Positions 15,136-20,113 of a stretch of DNA of 20,113 nt are shown piece after piece. The translations under genes and the position numbers were made by a program. Source of the stretch: DAOTWY01 sp003696565 (GTDB lineage Bacteria; Chloroflexota; Anaerolineae; Aggregatilineales; Phototrophicaceae); assembly GCA_034435635.1 (NCBI GenBank), contig DAOTWY010000080.1, positions 1 to 20,113 of the forward strand, written 5' to 3'. The notes below the pieces were generated by a model. It was not told where the DNA came from. It did not search any database and was given only the letters and a program-made list of their open reading frames with translations. Position 1 is the first letter of the stretch. Each line of letters starts with the position of its first letter.

Positions 15136-15961
15136 TTTACAAGAACTGCATGATACGGAATTTCCACTTCCAGAGGGAATGCAGGGAAATGTCGCTATCA
15201 CGAATTTAAGTAAAATTTACAATTGGAGCCGGCGTAATTCGATGTGGCCCCTGTTATTTGGGTTGGCTTGCTGTGCTATTGAAATGATTGGTACGGCTGC
15301 CTCTCGCTTTGATTTTTCTCGCTTTGGGATGGAAGTAATGCGTGCCACCCCTCGGCAGTCAGATTTGATGATTGTATCTGGTACGGTGACCAAAAAGATG
15401 GTTGTGCCTATTGTGCGTTTATATAACCAAATGCCAGAGCCAAAATATGTGATGGCAATGGGGGCATGTGCTAGTGGTGGCGGTCCATTCAAAGAAGGGT
15501 ATAACGTTGTTTCTGGGATTGATAAGTATTTGCCAGTTGATATTTATGTTCCTGGTTGCCCACCAACCCCACAAGCATTGCTTTATGGTTTAATCGCTTT
15601 GCAAAAGAAGATTGATGGGCAATCCTTGGCAAATTTTGATGATGTACCTTGGTATGGTGTTGGACCGTCTGAGCCGACACCAATTCCAATTTTAGGTCCT
15701 GATATCATTGACCCCCGTCAGATGGACATGATCCGCCGGCAAGCAGAGCTAGCAGCACTTGGGCAACCAGTTGGAGTGCGTGAGTTGCCATCTAAGCCAA
15801 TTTATGAAGCTGTGCCAAAGCAAATGTCAGCGCGTGCAGCGGCAGCAGCAGAAGCCGCTGCTGCGCCAGCACAAGCAGACCCGTCTGCGGAAATGGTACT
15901 TGAATTACGCAAGAAAGCCTTGGCACGTAAACGTGCTTTTGATGCTGCGAGAGGAAAGTAA
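15122..15961 (+). CDS. nuoB: NADH-quinone oxidoreductase subunit B
   Basis: ATG 15122 is the start, behind GAGGAG at a spacing of 4 bases. The frame continues 7 codons upstream to another ATG, which is not used. The product is 279 residues. The N2 4Fe-4S cluster ligands are all present: the tandem C50-C51, C116 in GACASGG, and C146 in VPGCPPTP. The subunit passes electrons from N2 to quinone at the interface with NuoD. The catalytic fold ends near residue 170. The remaining roughly 110 residues are an unusual extension with a Pro-rich part, an Ala-rich helix (about 238-250) and a basic end. It is the first nuo gene here and overlaps iscX by 14 bases. No nuoA precedes it. Confidence 0.97.
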   Translation: MSTINLQELHDTEFPLPEGMQGNVAITNLSKIYNWSRRNSMWPLLFGLACCAIEMIGTAASRFDFSRFGMEVMRATPRQSDLMIVSGTVTKKMVVPIVRLYNQMPEPKYVMAMGACASGGGPFKEGYNVVSGIDKYLPVDIYVPGCPPTPQALLYGLIALQKKIDGQSLANFDDVPWYGVGPSEPTPIPILGPDIIDPRQMDMIRRQAELAALGQPVGVRELPSKPIYEAVPKQMSARAAAAAEAAAAPAQADPSAEMVLELRKKALARKRAFDAARGK

Positions 15962-15965
15962 TAGA

Positions 15966-17834
15966 ATGAGTGATTTAGTTCCTGTTGAAGAAAATTTGCA
16001 AGATACTCAGTCTGCTATCGACTATCTAAAAGAAAAATTTCCGGGCACGGTGACGGAAGATACCCGTGATGGATTTGAAGGGGTTGTGGTTGATTCTCGT
16101 AAATTGGTGGAAGTTGCTACAACAATCCGGGATGAATTAGGCTACGATTATCTTTCTAGTGCTACAGCAGTTGATTACCTGGGGGTAGCAGACCCAGATA
16201 GCGATATGGAAATGGTTTATCATGCTTATCGCACATCTGGGGGCAAGGCGTTAGTGTTCAAAGCACAAACACCGCGCGATAATCCCGAAATTCCATCATT
16301 AATTGATGTTTGGCCCGGTGTAGATTTTCAAGAACGCGAAGCCTATGACTTGATGGGGATTCGTTTTCCGGGACATCCGAACCTCAAGCGTATTTTAATG
16401 TGGGAAGGATTCCATGGGCATCCACTTCGTAAAGATTGGAAAGAAGCCTACTACGAAGAAGATCATAAACCCTTTGGTAGCCGGTGGCCCGCTGGTTGGG
16501 TACGTCGTTCAGAAGAACTGAATCCTTACGGTAAAAATGTCCGCTACCCAGAAGATTTTGATCTTAGCCGGTTGAGCGATGTCTCAGAAGAAAGCTTGTA
16601 TGCTGGGCTTGGTCTGGGTGTAGATGTACAAGATTTGTCCTCAGATGAAATCAAAACTGACCGTTTAGTGGTGAATATGGGTCCACACCATCCTAGCACA
16701 CATGGCGTGTTCCGCATGGTGATTACGCTCAATGGTGAGACGATCGAGACGCTTGAGCCGGTGATGGGGTATCTGCATCGCAATCATGAAAAAATCGGCG
16801 AGCGCAACACTTATTTGCACAACATGCCTTTTACCGATCGCTTGGATTACATCTCCAGTATGGGCAATAACCTGGGGTATGCGCTGGCAGTTGAGCATCT
16901 CTTAGCGATGGGCCCACGCTGGAATCCGCCGTCTTATCGTGCAGAAGTCATCCGTGTGTTGATGACAGAACTCACTCGTATTGTGAATCACTTGTGGTCT
17001 GTTGGGTTCTTGCTTAATGACCTGGGGGCATTTTTTACGCCGATGCTATATGCGAACAACGAGCGTGAAAAAATCTTGGATTTCTTTGAAGCCACTGCTG
17101 GTTCACGATTGATGTGCAATTATATGCGTTTTGGTGGTGTGTTTAAGGACTTGCCGGAATATATTCGCAGTGTGGCGAACTTAGTAAATGACCGCATTCG
17201 CGAATATAACACTATGCAATTCCTGACAGACATCATTACAGAGCGGCTACCACGTTTCTTAGATGAATATGAATACTATTTGAATGAAAACGAAATTGTC
17301 AAAACGCGATGCATTGGCGTTGGGGTTTTGCCGCCAGAAATGGCAATTGCATATAGTGCTGCGGGTCCACTACTGCGGGCGAGCGGTGTTCCCTATGATG
17401 TGCGGCGTGCTGATCCCTATAGTATTTATCCCGAGTTAGATTTTGATATTCCCGTTGGTGAACGTGGCGACATTTACGACCGGTATATGGTTCGTATGAA
17501 AGAAATGCGTGAAAGTCTGAGAATTTTGCGTCAGTTGTTACCGCGTTTGGAGGCAACAAAAGGCGAACCAGTCGCTGGGATTTCTCAATATAATCCACGT
17601 GTACCGGTGGGCGAAGCCTATGGACGTGTAGAAAACCCCAAGGGCGAGCTAGGGTATTATGTGGTCTCTGCTGGGGATAAAAAAGGAACACAAAATCCGT
17701 GGCGATATCATGTTCGTGCCCCAAGTTTTATTAACCTGACGGCATTAGGAGCAATGGCAAAGGGTCATAAAGTCGCAGATGTTGTGACTATCTTGGGTAG
17801 TATTGATATTGTATTGGGTGAAACGGATCGTTAG
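15966..17834 (+). CDS. nuoCD: Fused NADH-quinone oxidoreductase subunits C and D
   Basis: The product is 622 residues from ATG 15966, four bases after the nuoB stop, with GAGAGGAAAG upstream. The frame stays open through the nuoB tail, but the ATG at 15966 is where family similarity begins. Residues about 15-185 are NuoC (30-kDa subunit), with the signature EREAYDLMGIRFPGHP (123-138) and HPLRKD (152-157). A linker (about 186-232) leads into NuoD (49-kDa subunit), which begins at VVNMGPHHPSTHG (235-247) and ends with ILGSIDIVLGETDR. The His-rich HHPSTHG loop lines the quinone cavity next to N2. C-D fusions are known, for example in E. coli. There is no frameshift or stop in the linker, so this is a genuine fusion. 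Confidence 0.96.
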   Translation: MSDLVPVEENLQDTQSAIDYLKEKFPGTVTEDTRDGFEGVVVDSRKLVEVATTIRDELGYDYLSSATAVDYLGVADPDSDMEMVYHAYRTSGGKALVFKAQTPRDNPEIPSLIDVWPGVDFQEREAYDLMGIRFPGHPNLKRILMWEGFHGHPLRKDWKEAYYEEDHKPFGSRWPAGWVRRSEELNPYGKNVRYPEDFDLSRLSDVSEESLYAGLGLGVDVQDLSSDEIKTDRLVVNMGPHHPSTHGVFRMVITLNGETIETLEPVMGYLHRNHEKIGERNTYLHNMPFTDRLDYISSMGNNLGYALAVEHLLAMGPRWNPPSYRAEVIRVLMTELTRIVNHLWSVGFLLNDLGAFFTPMLYANNEREKILDFFEATAGSRLMCNYMRFGGVFKDLPEYIRSVANLVNDRIREYNTMQFLTDIITERLPRFLDEYEYYLNENEIVKTRCIGVGVLPPEMAIAYSAAGPLLRASGVPYDVRRADPYSIYPELDFDIPVGERGDIYDRYMVRMKEMRESLRILRQLLPRLEATKGEPVAGISQYNPRVPVGEAYGRVENPKGELGYYVVSAGDKKGTQNPWRYHVRAPSFINLTALGAMAKGHKVADVVTILGSIDIVLGETDR

Positions 17835-17844
17835 AGGAGATAAG

Positions 17845-18489
17845 ATGTACGGAAAAGGTATTTTACGCGGGTTAAGTGTTACTTTCAAACACTTTATACA
17901 GACTTATGTAGATGATCTACGCTATGGTTGGCGTAAATACAGCAATAAAGAGGATAATTTTGCTATTCGCCAAGGACCAGAAGCCAAAGGTGCGTTCACC
18001 GTACAATACCCTGATGAAAAAATTGCTGTGCCAGAACGCTTCCGTTTTACACCATTTTTAGTTGTAGAAGACTATGATCACCCAGAACGTCCTGGACAAG
18101 ATTGGTGCACAAGTTGTGGTATTTGCGCTAAAGTATGCCCACCACAATGTATTTGGATTGTTCGTGGGGAAGACCCTAATACCGGTCGTCCTATTCCTGA
18201 GCCAGAAGCGTTTTTCATTGATATTGATATTTGTATGAACTGCGGTTATTGTGCAGAATTTTGCCCATTTGATGCGATCAAAATGGATCATGATTATGAA
18301 ATGGCAAGTTATGACCGCACGAAATATCATATTCATGATAAACAGCGGCTCTCTAAAGAATTTAGTTATTGGAAATCGATCGCACCGACAACGGCATATG
18401 AAGAAATGCAAGCGCGCGGTGGGTGGGAACACAGTGATGTGTTGAAAGAAAAGAAGAAGCGTGAAAAAGCTGCTGCTAAAGCAGAATAA
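17845..18489 (+). CDS. nuoI: NADH-quinone oxidoreductase subunit I
   Basis: The start at ATG 17845 has AGGAG five bases ahead. An upstream in-frame ATG lies inside nuoCD and is not used. The product is 214 residues. Two 4Fe-4S ferredoxin motifs bind clusters N6a and N6b: CTSCGICAKVCP (C88, C91, C94, C98) and CMNCGYCAEFCP (C130, C133, C136, C140), each followed or crossed by proline as usual. The subunit carries electrons from the NADH module towards N2 in NuoB. A Lys/Ala-rich C-terminal tail (about 198-214) goes beyond the core fold. It is the last nuo gene here and is followed by a terminator. Confidence 0.97.
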   Translation: MYGKGILRGLSVTFKHFIQTYVDDLRYGWRKYSNKEDNFAIRQGPEAKGAFTVQYPDEKIAVPERFRFTPFLVVEDYDHPERPGQDWCTSCGICAKVCPPQCIWIVRGEDPNTGRPIPEPEAFFIDIDICMNCGYCAEFCPFDAIKMDHDYEMASYDRTKYHIHDKQRLSKEFSYWKSIAPTTAYEEMQARGGWEHSDVLKEKKKREKAAAKAE

Positions 18490-18513
18490 TAAACGCTTGG
18501 ATTGAGTTTATAC

Positions 18514-18543
18514 AAACCCCGGCGAGTTAAATCCCGGGGTTTT
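18514..18543 (+). terminator. Rho-independent terminator after nuoI
   Basis: AAACCCCGG (18514-18522) pairs perfectly with CCGGGGTTT (18534-18542) around an 11-base loop and is followed by a short T tract. It lies 25 bases after the nuoI stop and closes the iscX-nuoB-nuoCD-nuoI unit. Confidence 0.8.
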
Positions 18544-18561
18544 ACATTAGGATACATTGAT

Positions 18562-18714
18562 ATGCGTGGTGTAAAAAAACAACATTTGCCACAAAAAACT
18601 TGTCCAGTGTGCAAACGCCCCTTTACTTGGCGTAAAAAATGGGAAAAGAATTGGGAGCATGTTGTTTATTGCAGTCAGTCTTGCCAGTCAAGAAAGCACC
18701 TTAGGAATAAGTGA
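18562..18714 (+). CDS. DUF2256 family mini zinc-binding protein
   Basis: The product is 50 residues from ATG 18562, with TAGGAT ahead. An upstream in-frame start would run through the terminator hairpin, so it is rejected. The core KTCPVCKRPFTWRKKWEKNW is the DUF2256 hallmark. C14/C17 and C37/C41 (CPVC and CSQSC) can form one zinc site. The protein is very basic. DUF2256 has no established function, and the fold suggests nucleic-acid or protein contacts. It sits alone between the nuo terminator and the mrp promoter region, so it must have its own weak promoter or depend on read-through. Confidence 0.85.
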   Translation: MRGVKKQHLPQKTCPVCKRPFTWRKKWEKNWEHVVYCSQSCQSRKHLRNK

Positions 18715-18754
18715 TAGTAAACTGAGGTATATCAATAATTTTTCTAATATAGGT

Positions 18755-18760
18755 TATAAT
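18755..18760 (+). promoter_or_regulatory. Candidate -10 element for the mrp gene
   Basis: A perfect TATAAT lies 32 bases before the mrp ATG, in an A/T-rich gap of 78 bases. I see no convincing -35 hexamer at 16-18 bases upstream, so the call rests on the -10 and its position. Confidence 0.4.
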
Positions 18761-18792
18761 TATTTGTGTTCATTGATGATTTAGGAGATGCT

Positions 18793-19848
18793 ATGTCTGA
18801 TATTAAAGAACAAGTGATGACAGCGTTAAGCACTGTTATTGAACCTGAATTGCATAAGGATATCGTTTCCTTGAATATGGTTCGTGATCTGACTATAGAG
18901 GGTGATACAGCAAGATTCACAATCGTTCTAACGACACCAGCGTGTCCACTTAAGAATGTATTCCTTGAGCGGTGTCATGAAGCGGTTGTTGGTAAGGTAC
19001 CTGGCATTAACCAACTTGATATTCAATGGGATTCCCAAGTACCAACAGACCGGCGTATTCATGGACGGCTTAATGTGCCAATTCGTAGCATTATTGCGGT
19101 TGCTAGCGGCAAGGGGGGGGTTGGTAAAAGCACGGTTTCAATCAACATGGCAATTTCATTGGCAGAGCATGGCGCAAAGGTTGGATTAATTGATGCCGAT
19201 ATTTTGAACCCGAATATCCCACAGATGGCTGGTTTAGGTAGTGGTCGTCCTAAAGTTGTTAATAATAAGATGCAGCCGATTGAAGCATATGGTATCAAAA
19301 TCATGAGTACCGGGTTTTTGACCGACCCCAACAAACCGATGATTATGCGTGGTCCAATGTTGCATAGTGCGATTCGGCAATTCTTTATGGATGTTGATTG
19401 GGGCGAACTGGAATATATGATTGTCGATTTGCCACCAGGTACAGGTGATGCTCCGTTATCTTTAGCACAATCTTTTCCATTAGCTGGTGCTGTGATTGTC
19501 ACCCAGCCACAAGGTGTTGCTGTTGCAGATGCTTTGCGTAGCATCGCAATGTTTGAACAGCTTAATGTACCAATTGTTGGTATTGTTGAAAATATGGCTG
19601 GTGAATTTTTTGGTCAAGGTGGTGGTGAGAAATTAGCCATGGAACGAGATTTGCCATTTTTAGGGCGTATACCTCTTGATCCTTCTGTTCGTGAAGGTGG
19701 GGACTACGGTCGCCCTGTGGTAGCTGTTTCACCAGATAGCGAAGCGGGTAAAGCCTTTACAGAATTATCTCAACAGGTGGCGGCACGTGCTAGCGTCTTG
19801 ATGTTGCAAAATTCGGATGTTATCCCTATCAATATCATTAACTAGCGT
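18793..19848 (+). CDS. mrp: Mrp/ApbC/Ind1-type P-loop ATPase with N-terminal DUF59 (MIP18) domain
   Basis: The start at ATG 18793 has AGGAG five bases ahead. The product is 350 residues plus stop. Residues 1-85 are a DUF59 domain, with the conserved Cys at 51 in TTPACPLKN. The deviant Walker A is SGKGGVGKST (105-114), followed by DADILNPNIPQM and IVDLPPGTGD (switch and Walker B regions) typical of the Mrp/NBP35 group. These ATPases carry or assemble Fe-S clusters, and the mitochondrial relative Ind1 (NUBPL) serves complex I. The usual CPxC motif after VENM is absent: the sequence reads VENMAGEFFGQGGGEKLA. Its role as an Fe-S carrier is therefore less certain. It lies downstream of the nuo genes but behind a terminator. 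It contains a run of eight G in the Walker A codons. Confidence 0.93.
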
Positions 19849-19889
19849 TAAAAAGCACTTGAGGATGTAAATTAAAAATACGTGTATTT

Positions 19890-19921
19890 GGGGGGAGCAT
19901 TTGAATGCTTACCCCCATTTT
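19890..19921 (+). terminator. Rho-independent terminator after mrp, between convergent genes
   Basis: A run of G (19890-19895) and AGCAT (19896-19900) pair with ATGCT (19905-19909) and CCCCC (19912-19916) around a TTGA loop with one small bulge, followed by ATTTT. The hairpin lies about 40 bases after the mrp stop. It directly abuts the stop of the convergent membrane protein gene, so it may act on both, though the T tract faces only the plus strand. Confidence 0.8.
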
Positions 19922-20113
19922 AATCGTCCATTCCCAACACTTTGATATTGTCGCTGCTTCCAACAGGATTATAACGTCCGATTAAAACCCAAAACATAAA
20001 ATTTAAGAAGAATGCCAAGAATAACCCCGCCCACGCCTCACTTTCCATATTGCGATATACCGCAAAATTCCGCAATAAAATTAACGGAATAATCATAATC
20101 AGTAGTACAGTCC
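19920..20113 (-). CDS. Small membrane protein of unknown function, N-terminus cut by window edge
   Basis: The minus-strand frame is open from the right edge to a TAA at 19920-19922, giving about 64 residues. It shows two hydrophobic segments: TVLLIMIIPLILL at the visible N-terminal end and WAGLFLAFFLNFMFWVLIGRY further on. They are separated by a short loop (RNFAVYRNMESEA) with a polar tail NPVGSSDNIKVLGMDD. I do not recognise the family. An ATG within the visible part could be the true start of a mini protein, but the frame continues upstream of it, so a longer protein is more likely. Confidence 0.65.
   Translation of the reverse strand, partial: TVLLIMIIPLILLRNFAVYRNMESEAWAGLFLAFFLNFMFWVLIGRYNPVGSSDNIKVLGMDD

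Noticed and set aside
15759..15965. An open frame continuing 69 codons upstream of nuoCD through the nuoB tail
   Set aside because: It lies in another frame of the nuoB 3' end, has no family similarity, and the ATG at 15966 fits both spacing and homology.
17299..17724. A 141-codon minus-strand open frame antisense to nuoCD
   Set aside because: It is rich in His, Arg and Pro as expected from an antisense of a conserved gene, and no start signal is visible.

Overview
The window looks like a chromosomal segment of a bacterium, most likely a member of the Chloroflexota (Anaerolineae-like). I infer this from three things: a very large Ser/Thr kinase-nSTAND1-WD40 receptor with the Cys-containing C-terminal tail I associate with that phylum, a DUF59-Mrp fusion, and the general look of the Nuo proteins. 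Base composition is moderate and even, and I see no insertion sequence, phage gene, CRISPR array, tRNA or rRNA. The taxonomic call is an inference, not a measurement.

Bases 1-8900 (all minus strand) hold a signalling cluster read from right to left: a small FHA protein; a double Clp-N domain protein fused to an aminoglycoside-phosphotransferase-like kinase; a 1543-residue membrane-anchored Ser/Thr kinase with an nSTAND1 NTPase and 14 WD40 blades; an FAD-dependent carotenoid-desaturase-like oxidoreductase; and, behind its own promoter, a STAS (anti-anti-sigma type) protein that runs off the left edge. Three of the five are phosphorylation writers or readers and a fourth (STAS) is classically phospho-regulated. 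This is the part of the window most likely to be an undescribed system.

Bases 8860-9218 have no gene. They hold the divergent promoter region and a SAM-I riboswitch whose expression platform can be drawn as ribosome-binding-site sequestration.

Bases 9219-13268 hold the homoserine branch point: a plant-like cystathionine gamma-synthase under the SAM riboswitch, a Nudix hydrolase coupled to threonine synthase (thrC), and divergent homoserine kinase (thrB). ThrB makes O-phosphohomoserine, which ThrC consumes. The plant-like synthase may use the same compound.

Bases 13330-14863 hold an aldehyde dehydrogenase behind a near-consensus sigma-70 promoter that overlaps an inverted repeat. Bases 14905-18543 hold iscX, nuoB, a fused nuoCD and nuoI, ending in a rho-independent terminator. 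The three nuo genes encode the complete hydrophilic Q-module of complex I without the membrane or NADH modules. A DUF2256 mini zinc protein and an Mrp-type P-loop ATPase follow. Having IscX on one side and Mrp on the other suggests a locus for building Fe-S clusters into complex I. The right edge carries the C-terminal end of a small membrane protein on the minus strand.
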